In this document: positions 15,207 to 25,879 of the stretch, in pieces | How positions within the stretch are numbered: position 1 is the first letter of the stretch | Layout of the letters: every line of letters starts with the position of its first letter | Assembly (NCBI GenBank): GCA_019115305.1 | Contig: DXDW01000010.1 | Location: 1-48,069 of the forward strand | DNA: 48,069 bases | Source of the DNA: Candidatus Anaerofilum excrementigallinarum | Lineage (GTDB): Bacteria > Bacillota > Clostridia > Oscillospirales > Ruminococcaceae | Direction of reading: 5' to 3' | Made by a program: the position numbers and the translations under genes | Notes under the pieces: model-generated | Seen by the model: only the letters and a program-made list of their open reading frames with translations | Database searches by the model: none | What the model was told of the DNA's origin: nothing

Positions 15207-15310
15207 ACATCGACCCTCCTGATTTTCTTGTATTTGTTCCGGGTCAGCTCTCCCGTTCCGGGTGGTTTTAGGGCCGGAACGGGAATATGTTCCTTGTTCG
15301 GTACATACAT
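15203..15310 (-). CDS. Small ORF translationally coupled to HU (35 aa)
   Basis: An ORF too short for usual gene calls: ATG at 15310, 35 sense codons, and a TGA that shares four bases (ATGA) with the HU start codon. It begins MYVPNKEHIPVPALK and ends NKYKKIRRVDV, proline-rich then basic; the RR pair is encoded by the HU ribosome binding site. AAGGGG lies about five bases before its ATG, and the HU promoter is just upstream, so it is inside the HU transcript. The sequence TCGATGTATG occurs at both its own start and the HU start. A strong hairpin lies in its middle. It may be a leader peptide controlling HU translation or a small protein in its own right. I recognise no family. Confidence 0.6.
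   Translation of the reverse strand: MYVPNKEHIPVPALKPPGTGELTRNKYKKIRRVDV
15252..15283 (-). other. Hairpin in the HU leader RNA
   Basis: CCCGTTCCGG and CCGGAACGGG are perfect 10-base arms around a 12-base loop inside the small upstream ORF. A further CCCGGAAC copy just downstream (about 15237-15244) offers an alternative partner for the first arm. Confidence 0.6.
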
Positions 15311-15347
15311 CGAAACCCCTTAGGAAACATTCCCTTCTTTGCCTTTT

Positions 15348-15376
15348 ATTATAGCCTTTTATGAAAAAAGATGCAA
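15348..15376 (-). promoter_or_regulatory. sigma-A promoter of the HU transcript
   Basis: Minus strand: TTGCAT (15371-15376), 17-base spacer, TATAAT (15348-15353). The start of transcription would be near 15341, leaving a leader of about 135 bases before HU. Confidence 0.8.
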
Positions 15377-15647
15377 CTATACTACATATTTTTCGGGCAC
15401 AAAATCTGCTTTTTTCACACTTTGTGAAATGCGGCTTTTGCAAAAAGAACGACTATGCGAGAATTTGCGATTCAATGTCCTGTTTTTCGCCCATAAGCCC
15501 CCCTAAAATGGCATTGCGCCGGGAGGCAGATCCGGGTCTGTATGCCCTTTTTTGCCCTCTTTTTTCCGGCCTTGGCCCCGGGAAATGGGAAAAGGGAAAA
15601 ATCCATGGAAAAAGCATAAAAAATCACATAGTGTCGCAATAAAGCCG
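15377..15647. other. Non-coding stretch between HU promoter and carB terminator
   Basis: I find no convincing gene here. A plus-strand frame exists but has no ribosome binding site and an unlikely composition. The only structured site is a palindrome TTTCACA-CTT-TGTGAAA (15413-15429), about 37 bases upstream of the HU -35. It could be an operator for HU. Confidence 0.45.
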
Positions 15648-15687
15648 AAAAGCGGCCGGTACCCCCCCCCCAGAGGAAACCGGCCGC
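15648..15687 (-). terminator. Intrinsic terminator of the pyr operon
   Basis: GCGGCCGGT (15652-15660) pairs with ACCGGCCGC (15679-15687); on the minus strand TTTTCGGCTTT follows. The loop contains a run of ten C on the plus strand (15662-15671). Confidence 0.8.
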
Positions 15688-15705
15688 CGCTGTTTTGGCT
15701 GTGGC

Positions 15706-18912
<3,207 letters not shown>

Positions 18913-18917
18913 CGCGC

Positions 18918-20003
18918 TCACTCCCCTTTCTTCTGTGCCATACGGCGGATGAATTCGTCAAACAGGTACTCCGCGTCCCGGGGGCCGCCGCTGGCCTCGG
19001 GGTGGAACTGGACGGTGAAGCAGTTCCAGGCGGTGTAGGCCACGCCCTCGCAGGTGCCGTCGTTGGCGTTCACATGGCTCACCTTGCCCATCTCGGCGGG
19101 CAGAGTGTCCCCCAGAACGGCATAGCCGTGGTTCTGGCTGGTGATGAGGGTGCGGTCGTGGGCCAGGTCGGTGACAGGCTGGTTGGCGCCGCGGTGGCCG
19201 AATTTCAGCTTACCGGTGGAAGCGCCGGCGGCCAGAGCCGACAGCTGGTGGCCCAGGCAGATGCCGAACACCGGCAGGCCCAGGGCCATGATGGAGCGCA
19301 GATTCTCGATGATCTGCACATTTTCGGCGGGGTCGCCGGGGCCGTTGGACAGCATCACGCCGTCCACGTCCATGGCCTTGATCTCCTCGGCGGTGGCAAA
19401 GGCGGGCAGCACGGTGACCTCACAGCCCCGCTTTACCAGACAGCGGACGATGTTGTTCTTGCAGCCGAAGTCCAGCAGGGCGACCTTGTACTTTTCGCCC
19501 TTGCCGTGGACGGTGGGCTCGGAGCAGGTCACGGCCTTGACGGCGTCCACAATGGAGTAGCTGCGGATCTGAGCCAGCAGCTCTTCCCGCTTTTCCTCGG
19601 AATATTCGGTGGTGATGGCGCCGTTCATAACGCCGTGGCTGCGCAGGATGCGGGTGAGCCGGCGGGTGTCGATGCCCTCGATGCCCACGATGTTCTGTTC
19701 CTTCAAAAATGCATCCAGCGTCTTTTCACACCGGAAATTGCTGGGGTACTGGCAGCTTTCCCGCACGATGTATCCCTTGGCCCAGATCCGGTCGCTCTCC
19801 TTGTCCTGGCTGTTCATGCCGTAGTTGCCGATGAGCGGGTAGGTCTGGGTGATCAGCTGACCGTAATAGCTGGGGTCGGTGAGGGTCTCTTCAAACCCCA
19901 CCATGCCGGTGGCAAACACCACCTCGCCAACGGTGGTGCCGGCTACGCCCAGGCTTTTGCCCTCAAACAGGGTGCCGTCGGCCAGCAGCAGATACGCCTT
20001 CAT
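18918..20003 (-). CDS. carA: Carbamoyl-phosphate synthase small subunit
   Basis: The glutamine amidotransferase subunit (361 residues) that releases ammonia and channels it to CarB. The N-terminal CPSase small domain begins MKAYLLLADGTLFEGKSLG and contains the typical FATGMVGFEETLTDPSYYGQL. The class I amidotransferase domain shows the nucleophile elbow GICLGHQ and the catalytic His-Glu pair in FHPEASGGPRD. It starts 38 bases after pyrE and is followed by carB after five bases. Start ATG 20003 has GAGGG at about 11 bases, slightly longer than usual. Confidence 0.97.
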   Translation of the reverse strand: MKAYLLLADGTLFEGKSLGVAGTTVGEVVFATGMVGFEETLTDPSYYGQLITQTYPLIGNYGMNSQDKESDRIWAKGYIVRESCQYPSNFRCEKTLDAFLKEQNIVGIEGIDTRRLTRILRSHGVMNGAITTEYSEEKREELLAQIRSYSIVDAVKAVTCSEPTVHGKGEKYKVALLDFGCKNNIVRCLVKRGCEVTVLPAFATAEEIKAMDVDGVMLSNGPGDPAENVQIIENLRSIMALGLPVFGICLGHQLSALAAGASTGKLKFGHRGANQPVTDLAHDRTLITSQNHGYAVLGDTLPAEMGKVSHVNANDGTCEGVAYTAWNCFTVQFHPEASGGPRDAEYLFDEFIRRMAQKKGE

Positions 20004-20041
20004 ACTTACGAATCCCTCTTTTCTCTCTTGGTGTCTGGTGC

Positions 20042-20635
20042 TCACAGGGTCTGCTTGGCCTGCTCTTTCATCTTGCGGCTGCCCAGGTGGATCAGGGGCA
20101 GCTTGCCCTCGGCGCAGATGGGGCACTCCTCAGGCAGGTAGTTGGGCAGGTCCAGCTTGGCCGCGCTGGCCAGGATGGGAATGGGAGAGGGGGCGTCGGC
20201 CTTGGTGCGGTCCACCACGCAGGTGATGCCCAGGCAGATGCCGCCGGCCTCCTCGATGACACGCTTGGTCTCCAGGCTGGAGATACCGGTGGTGACCACG
20301 TCCTCGGCGATGATGCACTTTTCGCCGGGCTGGATGGCAAAGCGCTTCAGGGTCATCACATTGTCCACCCGCTCGGTGAAGATGGCCCGCTTGCCCAGCT
20401 GCCGGGCCAGCTCATAGGCGTAGACGATGCCGCCCATAGCCGGGCCGACGATGACGTCCACATCGGTGTCCTTCAGCTGCTCGGCCACCCGCTCCATCAC
20501 CTCGGCGCACTTGTCGGGGTACTGCTGCAGGTAGGCCATCTGGCAGTAGGCGGAGGAATGACGGCCGGAGGAAAGTAGGAAATGGCCCTCCAGGAAGGCG
20601 TCGCACTCTTTCAATACTTCAATGGGATCACGCAT
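20042..20635 (-). CDS. pyrE: Orotate phosphoribosyltransferase
   Basis: A 197-residue enzyme converting orotate and PRPP to OMP. The PRPP-binding signature is IIAEDVVTTGIS, the flexible-loop region is near RAIFTERVDN, and GHFLLSSGRHSSAYCQMA marks the N-terminal orotate-binding part of this longer subclass. A cysteine pair in EECPICAEG near the C-terminus is a feature of some Clostridia PyrE. The strong AAGGAGG site sits at the foot of a small AT-rich hairpin in the 55-base gap after pyrD. It is gene six of the pyr operon. Confidence 0.96.
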   Translation of the reverse strand: MRDPIEVLKECDAFLEGHFLLSSGRHSSAYCQMAYLQQYPDKCAEVMERVAEQLKDTDVDVIVGPAMGGIVYAYELARQLGKRAIFTERVDNVMTLKRFAIQPGEKCIIAEDVVTTGISSLETKRVIEEAGGICLGITCVVDRTKADAPSPIPILASAAKLDLPNYLPEECPICAEGKLPLIHLGSRKMKEQAKQTL

Positions 20636-20648
20636 GGTTGTATCCTCC

Positions 20649-20675
20649 TTGTATAGTTATATATGTTATATACAA
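20649..20675 (-). other. AT-rich hairpin beside the pyrE ribosome binding site
   Basis: On the minus strand TTGTATA and TATACAA pair around a 13-base loop, and the second arm runs directly into AAGGAGG. It could modulate pyrE translation. It contrasts with the GC-rich surroundings. Confidence 0.4.
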
Positions 20676-20690
20676 ATTGTTGTATCGCAC

Positions 20691-21596
20691 TTACAGGCAG
20701 CAGCCCCGGATCTCATCCAGGGTCTTGACGCCGTTTTTGTCCATCCAGGCGGCGATCTCGTCGGTGATGCGCTGGCAGGCCTTGGGATCGGCAAAGTTGG
20801 CGGTGCCCACCTGCACGGCCACAGCGCCGGCCATGATGAACTCCAAAGCGTCCCGGCCGGTGGCGATGCCGCCCAGACCGATGACGGGGATGTTCACCGT
20901 CTTGCAGACCTGGTGCACCATGCGCAGAGCGATGGGACGGATGGCGGGGCCGGACAGACCGGCGTAGACGTTGGCAAACACCGGGCGGCGCTTTTCCAGG
21001 TCGATGGCCATGGCCTGGAAGGTGTTCACCAGGCTCAGGGCATCGGCGCCGGCGTCGGCGCAGGCGGCGGCCATCTCAGGAATGCTCTCGGCGTTGGGGC
21101 TCATCTTGACGATGAGGGGCTTTTTGCAGACTGCCCGCACCCGGCTGACCACCTCGTGGGCGCTGTCGGCCTTGACGCCGTAGGCGATGCCCCCGTGCTT
21201 GACGTTGGGGCAGGAGATGTTCAGCTCGATGAAGTCCACGGGGGTGTCGCCCAGCAGCTGCGCGCCCTCCTCGTAGTCCTCGATGGCGCCGCCGCCCAGG
21301 TTGGCGAAGATGGCGGTGCCCAGAGTCTGCATCTCGGGCAGCTCGTTTTCAATGAAGTGCCGCACGCCGGGATTCTGCAGGCCGATGGAGTTGATGAGGC
21401 CGCTGGGGGTCTCCCACAGACGCTCGCCCTGGTTGCCGGGCTTGCCGTTGAGGGTGAGACCCTTGCTGCAGACGCCGCCCAGACGGCTGCAGTCGATCAT
21501 GTCGGCGTATTCCACGCCGTAGCCGAAGGTGCCGGAGGCGCCGATCACCGGGCCGTTGAGGGTCTTGCCCAGCAGATTTACCCGCAGATCAGCCAT
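20691..21596 (-). CDS. pyrD: Dihydroorotate dehydrogenase, class 1B catalytic subunit
   Basis: A 301-residue FMN enzyme oxidising dihydroorotate to orotate. The active-site base is the cysteine of [12 protein letters not shown], as in class 1 enzymes. FMN and phosphate contacts are visible as [18 protein letters not shown] and [19 protein letters not shown]. As a class 1B enzyme it would work as a PyrD2PyrK2 complex using NAD+ as acceptor, and pyrK lies directly upstream with an 8-base overlap. It begins at ATG 21596 with GGAGAGG in front. Confidence 0.97.
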   Translation of the reverse strand: MADLRVNLLGKTLNGPVIGASGTFGYGVEYADMIDCSRLGGVCSKGLTLNGKPGNQGERLWETPSGLINSIGLQNPGVRHFIENELPEMQTLGTAIFANLGGGAIEDYEEGAQLLGDTPVDFIELNISCPNVKHGGIAYGVKADSAHEVVSRVRAVCKKPLIVKMSPNAESIPEMAAACADAGADALSLVNTFQAMAIDLEKRRPVFANVYAGLSGPAIRPIALRMVHQVCKTVNIPVIGLGGIATGRDALEFIMAGAVAVQVGTANFADPKACQRITDEIAAWMDKNGVKTLDEIRGCCL

Positions 21597-22356
21597 ATGC
21601 GTCCTCTCCTTTCAGCACAGGGCCCTGCTTGCAGACGCTGATAGCCCCTTTGTTCTTGGTGTGGCAGGTGCAGCCCAGGCAGGCCCCGATGCCGCAGGCC
21701 ATCTTGTTTTCCAGGCTCACCAGAATCTCGGTGCCCTTTTCCAGGGAGAGCTTGGTGGCGGCCTTCATCATGGGGGTGGGGCCGCAGCAGCAGATCACGT
21801 CGTAATCGGCGGGATCGTACAGCTCGGTGACCAGGCCATGGTGGCCGAAATTGCCGCTGTCGGTGGCCACTTCCACCTTGGCGCAGTAGGGGGCGAAGGC
21901 CTCCAGCCGGTAGGGCATATCCCGGAACCCGCAGAACAGGTCGGGCTTTTGGCCGGCCGCTGCCAGCTCCTTGGCCAGCTGCAGCAGGGGGGCGGTACCG
22001 ATGCCGCCGCCCACCAGGGCGATCTTTTTGCCCAGCAGCTGATCCACCGGCCAGCCGTTGCCCGCCGGGCCGGTGAGATTGAGGGTGTCCCCGGGCAGCA
22101 GAGCCGCCAGCTTGTGGGTGCCCTCTCCCCGCACTTCATACAGGAAGGAGACCACTCCGGTGTCGGGGGACCACTCGTGGACGCTGATGGGGCGGGAGAG
22201 CAGCGGGGCTTCGTCCTGCCGCCAGCAGCGCAGCATATAGAACTGGCCGGCCTTGGGGGCGTGGGCCATGTCTTCCCATTTTACATCCAGCAGACGGATG
22301 GTGTCGCTTACCGCCCGGTGGCTCAGTACCTTGCAATCACAGTTTTGCGCACGCAT
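21589..22356 (-). CDS. pyrK: Dihydroorotate dehydrogenase electron transfer subunit
   Basis: A 255-residue FAD and iron-sulfur protein that passes electrons from PyrD to NAD+. It has a ferredoxin-reductase fold: an FAD motif [10 protein letters not shown], an NAD-binding loop [15 protein letters not shown], then the C-terminal [2Fe-2S] ligand cluster [14 protein letters not shown] with a further cysteine in AISVCKQG. I take ATG 22356 (GGGAGG nine bases before) over a TTG two codons upstream. It overlaps the end of pyrF by 20 bases and the start of pyrD by 8, indicating coupled translation. Confidence 0.96.
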   Translation of the reverse strand: MRAQNCDCKVLSHRAVSDTIRLLDVKWEDMAHAPKAGQFYMLRCWRQDEAPLLSRPISVHEWSPDTGVVSFLYEVRGEGTHKLAALLPGDTLNLTGPAGNGWPVDQLLGKKIALVGGGIGTAPLLQLAKELAAAGQKPDLFCGFRDMPYRLEAFAPYCAKVEVATDSGNFGHHGLVTELYDPADYDVICCCGPTPMMKAATKLSLEKGTEILVSLENKMACGIGACLGCTCHTKNKGAISVCKQGPVLKGEDAYG

Positions 22357-23203
22357 CGGCAATGGCCTCCCTCATGGCAACACATTCGTTGTAGGCGGCC
22401 TCGTCAAAGGCTACGCCGGGCTGTTTCTTGCGGGCCAGCAGCACGCCGCGGCTGGAGTTGACCACGCCGCCGTTGCCCTTGGTGAGATACTGGGCAATGT
22501 CGGGGGCGGTGCCGCCCTGGGCGCCGTAGCCGGGGATCAGGAAGAAGCTGTCCTTGTAGCGGGCGCGGATCTCGGCTGCCTCCTCGATATGGGTGCCGCC
22601 GATGACCAGACCCAGGCTGGAGTAGCCCCGCTCGCCCATGTAGCCCTTGCCCAGGGCGTTGAGCTTGTCGCCCACCATGTCGTAGACGTGGCGGCCGTCG
22701 GCCAGCTTCTCGTATTCAAAGTCTTTGGCGCCGGGGTTGGAGGTGCGCACCAGCACAAACAGGCCCTTGCCCTGCTTTTCCACAAAGGGCAGGTAGGGCT
22801 GGATGGAATCCAGGCCCATGTAGGGAGCCAAAGTGATGTAGTCGGCCTCGAAGTCGCCCTCGAAGTGGGCGCGGGCGTACATCTCGGCGGTTTTGGCGAT
22901 GTCGCCCCGCTTGATGTCGGCGATCACGGGGATGCCGGCCTCGCGCACCATGCGCAGGGTCTCGGCGTAGGCGCGCATGCCGTCCAGGCCCAGAGTCTCG
23001 TAATAGGCGATCTGCACCTTGTAGCAGCCGGCGGCAGACTTGGTGGCTTCCAGAATGGCCTTGTTGAACCGCACGATGTTCTCACCGGCGGTGAGCTCGG
23101 ATTTCACAAACTCCTCGGGCAGGTAGCTGAAATCGGTGTCCAGCCCCACGCAGACAGGGCCGCGGGCGGCAACAGCGTCATACAGTTTGTCCATATTGGT
23201 CAT
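22337..23203 (-). CDS. pyrF: Orotidine 5'-phosphate decarboxylase (subfamily 2)
   Basis: A 288-residue enzyme that decarboxylates OMP to UMP, the final step of the pathway. It belongs to the longer subfamily 2: CVGLDTDFSYLPEEF at the start, the catalytic segment VIADIKRGDIAKTAEMYA carrying the Asp-Lys-Asp array, and LIPGYGAQGGTAPDIAQYL for phosphate binding. The frame extends 28 codons upstream, but GGAGGAA lies directly before ATG 23203. The 122-base gap after pyrC holds a possible internal promoter. Confidence 0.96.
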   Translation of the reverse strand: MTNMDKLYDAVAARGPVCVGLDTDFSYLPEEFVKSELTAGENIVRFNKAILEATKSAAGCYKVQIAYYETLGLDGMRAYAETLRMVREAGIPVIADIKRGDIAKTAEMYARAHFEGDFEADYITLAPYMGLDSIQPYLPFVEKQGKGLFVLVRTSNPGAKDFEYEKLADGRHVYDMVGDKLNALGKGYMGERGYSSLGLVIGGTHIEEAAEIRARYKDSFFLIPGYGAQGGTAPDIAQYLTKGNGGVVNSSRGVLLARKKQPGVAFDEAAYNECVAMREAIADACAKL

Positions 23204-23292
23204 TGCAGATTCCTCCGTCGTTTGGTGTTGATGCAGCCGGTTTTCCCCGCTGCCAGATTCGTTCAAAGGGCACAACTTGCCTATCATGCTTT

Positions 23293-23301
23293 AGTATAGC
23301 A
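23293..23301 (-). promoter_or_regulatory. Possible internal promoter before pyrF
   Basis: Minus strand TGC-TATACT is an extended -10 identical to that of lysS. The -35 region is poor (TGCGAA at 17 bases). It could add transcription of pyrFKDE-carAB independently of the leader attenuator. Confidence 0.45.
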
Positions 23302-23325
23302 TATTTTGCGCATTTTCGCACCCGG

Positions 23326-24501
23326 TCAGGGGCGATTGTAGGTGATTTTTCCGCCCATCACCGTCATCCACACCCGGCCAAACAGCTCGGCGCCGGCGAA
23401 GGGGGTGTTGCGGCTTTTGCTGTGGAAGGTTTCGGGGTCCACCACAAAGGGCTCGTCCAGCTCCACCAAAGTGAAATCGGCGTCCCAGCCGGGCAGCAGC
23501 CGGCCTTTGCTCTGCAGGCCCAGGATGCAGGCGGGATAGTAGCTCATCAGGTCGCTGAGCACCGACAGGGGCAGACCCTCCTGCAGGCAGAGCTTGGTGT
23601 AGCAGACCGAAAAGGCGGTCTCGCTGCCCACCATGCCGGCCATGCCATTGGCCTTGTCCTCGGCGGAATGGGGGGCGTGGTCGGTGGCGATGGCGTCCAC
23701 CAGGCCTGCCTTGATGGCCGCCACCAGGGCGTCCACATCCTCTTTCTGGCGGATGGGGGGATTCACCTTGTAGTCGGTGTCGTGGAACCACAGGTGGTGG
23801 GGGGTCACCTCGCAGGTGACGTTGGCCCCCTTCTGCTTGGCCTCGCCGATGGCCAGCATGGCCTCCTTGGTGCTCACATGGCACATGTGCAGCCGGGTGC
23901 CGTAGTACTCGCAGAGGTGCAGGTTGCGCACCGTCTCGATGTTTTCGGCCAGACGGTAGTCCCAGGGGGAGATATCCATGTCCTCGGCATGGCTCATGAG
24001 GGTGATGCCTTTTTCGGCGCAGATGGCGAAGGCCTTGGCCATCACCTCGTTGCTCTGCACGCCCTTGCCGTCCTCGGTGATAAACTTGATGTCATCGGGC
24101 AGGTCCAGCAGCCGCTGGACGCTTTTGCCGTCGAAGTTCTCGGTGATGCTCACGGTCTGGTTGGCGCCGCACAGCCCCACCCGGCGTGCCTCGTCCATCA
24201 CCCAGCGGGCCTGCTCGGCGCTGGAGCAGACGGGCTTGGTGTTGGGCATCAGGTTGACGAAGGTGTAGCCGCCGGCGGCCGCCGCGGCGGAACCGGTGGA
24301 GATGTCCTCCTTATATTCAAAGCCCGGGGTACGCCAGTGGCAGTGCAGGTCCACAAAGCCGGGCAAAATGGTGCGTCCGGCGGCGTCGATGGTCTCGGGG
24401 TCCTGGATGGGCAGGTTCTGGCCCATGGCCCGGATCTTGCCCTCGTACACCCACACATCCGCGGGGGTGCCGTCGGCCAGCAGCGCGTTTTTGATCAGCA
24501 T
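23326..24501 (-). CDS. pyrC: Dihydroorotase
   Basis: A 391-residue class I zinc amidohydrolase that cyclises carbamoyl aspartate to dihydroorotate. The first metal motif is DLHCHWRTPG (family DxHxH), followed by NTKPVCSS and the later HLCEYYGTRLHMCHVSTKEA histidines; ATDHAPHSAEDK holds the conserved metal and catalytic aspartate. Start ATG 24501 has AAGGAGG ten bases before it. It lies 15 bases after pyrB. In some species this class associates with PyrB, but nothing here proves that. Confidence 0.97.
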   Translation of the reverse strand: MLIKNALLADGTPADVWVYEGKIRAMGQNLPIQDPETIDAAGRTILPGFVDLHCHWRTPGFEYKEDISTGSAAAAAGGYTFVNLMPNTKPVCSSAEQARWVMDEARRVGLCGANQTVSITENFDGKSVQRLLDLPDDIKFITEDGKGVQSNEVMAKAFAICAEKGITLMSHAEDMDISPWDYRLAENIETVRNLHLCEYYGTRLHMCHVSTKEAMLAIGEAKQKGANVTCEVTPHHLWFHDTDYKVNPPIRQKEDVDALVAAIKAGLVDAIATDHAPHSAEDKANGMAGMVGSETAFSVCYTKLCLQEGLPLSVLSDLMSYYPACILGLQSKGRLLPGWDADFTLVELDEPFVVDPETFHSKSRNTPFAGAELFGRVWMTVMGGKITYNRP

Positions 24502-24516
24502 GGGGCAAGCCTCCTT

Positions 24517-25593
24517 TTATTCCTCAATATGGGCGGTGTAGTCGCAGTACAGGCAGCGGTACTCGTTGGGGGCGATCTCCAGCATCTGCTGGGGCTCGTT
24601 TTCCAGGTTGCAGATGCAGCGGGGGTTCTTGCAGCGGTATTTGGTGGGGACAAGGCGGGTCTGCTTGGGCTGGTAGCCAACCTCCAGCAGCTTGAGGATC
24701 AGAGCCATGCGGATGAACATACCGTAGCGGGCCTGGCGGAAGTAGCGGGCCCGGGGATCGTAGTCCACCTCACGGCTGATCTCCTTCACCCGGGGCAGGG
24801 GGTGCATGACGATCATGTCGTCCTTGGCCAGCTTCATCTTCTCGGCGTCCAGGACGTAGTAGTCCTTGAGGCGCTCGTACTCGGACTCGTCCGAGAACCG
24901 CTCCCGCTGGATGCGGGTCATATACAGCACATCGCAGTCGGCGATGGCATCCTCGATCTTGTCCACCTCGGTGAAGGGCACCTTATTTTCCTGAAGGAAC
25001 TCCCGCAGATACCGGGGCAGCCGCAGCTCTTCGGGGCTGATGAGCACAAACTCCACATTTTCGTAGCGGCTCATGGCCTGGATCAGGCTGTGGACCGTGC
25101 GGCCGAACTTCAGGTCACCGCAGATGGCCACCTTCAGGTCGCTGGTGCGGCCGAACACCGTGTGCATGGTGTACAGGTCGGTGAGGGTCTGGGTGGGGTG
25201 GTTATGGCCGCCGTCACCGGCGTTGATCACCGGGATGTCGCTGTACAGGCTGGCCACCTTGGGAGCGCCCTCGTAGGGGTGCCGCATGACGATGATGTCG
25301 GCGTAGGCACTGAGCATCCGGGCGGTGTCGGCCACGGTTTCTCCCTTGGTCACGCTGGAGGAGCCGGGGTCGGAGAAGCCCACCACGCGGCCGCCCAGGC
25401 GGTTCATAGCCGAGGCAAAGGACAGCCGGGTGCGGGTGCTGGGCTCGTAGAACAAGGTGCCCATCAGCTTGCCCGCGCAGGCATTGACATACAGCTCGGG
25501 GCGATTTTTGATGTCGTCGGCCAGAACGAACAGCTCCTCGATTTCCTTCACGCTCAGGTCCTGAGGCTCGATGAGAGAATGGGTTTTCAGCAT
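24517..25593 (-). CDS. pyrB: Aspartate carbamoyltransferase with a PyrI-like zinc tail
   Basis: A 358-residue enzyme joining carbamoyl phosphate to aspartate, the committed step. The catalytic part (1-310) is complete: FYEPSTRTR (49-57) for carbamoyl phosphate, SSSVTKGE with the mobile-loop lysine (K84), [15 protein letters not shown], and [10 protein letters not shown]. The last 45 residues are unusual: C321-x4-C326 and C347-x2-C350 with about 20 residues between, the same cysteine spacing pattern as the zinc domain of the PyrI regulatory chain. The nucleotide-binding half of PyrI is absent, and no separate pyrI is in the window. ATG 25593 is preceded by AAGGAG; the open frame upstream crosses the attenuator. 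It is the first enzyme gene of the operon. Confidence 0.96.
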   Translation of the reverse strand: MLKTHSLIEPQDLSVKEIEELFVLADDIKNRPELYVNACAGKLMGTLFYEPSTRTRLSFASAMNRLGGRVVGFSDPGSSSVTKGETVADTARMLSAYADIIVMRHPYEGAPKVASLYSDIPVINAGDGGHNHPTQTLTDLYTMHTVFGRTSDLKVAICGDLKFGRTVHSLIQAMSRYENVEFVLISPEELRLPRYLREFLQENKVPFTEVDKIEDAIADCDVLYMTRIQRERFSDESEYERLKDYYVLDAEKMKLAKDDMIVMHPLPRVKEISREVDYDPRARYFRQARYGMFIRMALILKLLEVGYQPKQTRLVPTKYRCKNPRCICNLENEPQQMLEIAPNEYRCLYCDYTAHIEE

Positions 25594-25645
25594 AACGCAC
25601 ACTCCTTTTTCGCTGGCAGCGGGTCTGGGCCGGTGACTTTTGGGC

Positions 25646-25674
25646 AAAAAAAAACTTTTCCCCAGGGGAAAAGT
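25646..25674 (-). terminator. Attenuator hairpin in the pyr leader
   Basis: On the minus strand ACTTTTCCCC-T-GGGGAAAAGT is followed by nine T. It lies about 50 bases before the pyrB start, and its first base is shared with the stop codon of the leader ORF. Confidence 0.92.
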
Positions 25675-25757
25675 CAAAACGCCAAAAGCGGGGCGGCCAG
25701 CCCCTGCATAAACACAACCATGGGAAAGGGAGCAGACAGCGTATACCGTTTTTTCAT
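25674..25757 (-). CDS. Putative pyr operon leader peptide (27 aa)
   Basis: A 27-codon ORF from ATG 25757 to a TGA (25676-25674) that touches the foot of the attenuator hairpin. It begins [13 protein letters not shown] and ends AAPLLAF. GAGGAAAGGGG sits 9 bases before the ATG, and a consensus promoter starts transcription about 30 bases upstream. Just before the terminator are a small hairpin (GGGGC/GCCCC, 25690-25704) and then U-rich tracts (CTTTTGGCGTTTTGAC). This is the layout of the enterobacterial pyrBI leader: a ribosome close behind a polymerase paused for lack of UTP would block the terminator. Homology to PyrL is not visible, and the role is inferred from architecture alone. Confidence 0.68.
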   Translation of the reverse strand: MKKRYTLSAPFPMVVFMQGLAAPLLAF

Positions 25758-25792
25758 CTGTGCGCGCCCCTTTCCTCAATAAATTTCAAATT

Positions 25793-25821
25793 ATTTTATC
25801 ATGCGCCGCCCGGCTTGTCAA
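25793..25821 (-). promoter_or_regulatory. sigma-A promoter of the pyr operon
   Basis: Minus strand: consensus TTGACA (25816-25821), exactly 17 bases, TAAAAT (25793-25798). Transcription would begin near 25786, just before the leader-peptide ribosome binding site. Confidence 0.88.
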
Positions 25822-25879
25822 TCCGAACTTTTTCGCTCCCATGCGCTCTTTTCCGTGCAGGCTGCACAAATGGCTTTTT

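Noticed and set aside
15361-15642. 93-codon plus-strand frame beginning MKKDATILHIF
   Set aside because: It has no ribosome binding site, its start lies in the HU promoter, and its composition is unlike any neighbour.
23203-25782. 859-codon plus-strand frame opposite pyrC-pyrB
   Set aside because: It spans two well-supported genes and the pyr leader on the other strand. Its composition is the usual GC-rich antisense pattern.
25594-25786. PyrR-binding attenuator
   Set aside because: I could not find the conserved anti-antiterminator loop sequence of PyrR sites. The leader fits a coding attenuator better.
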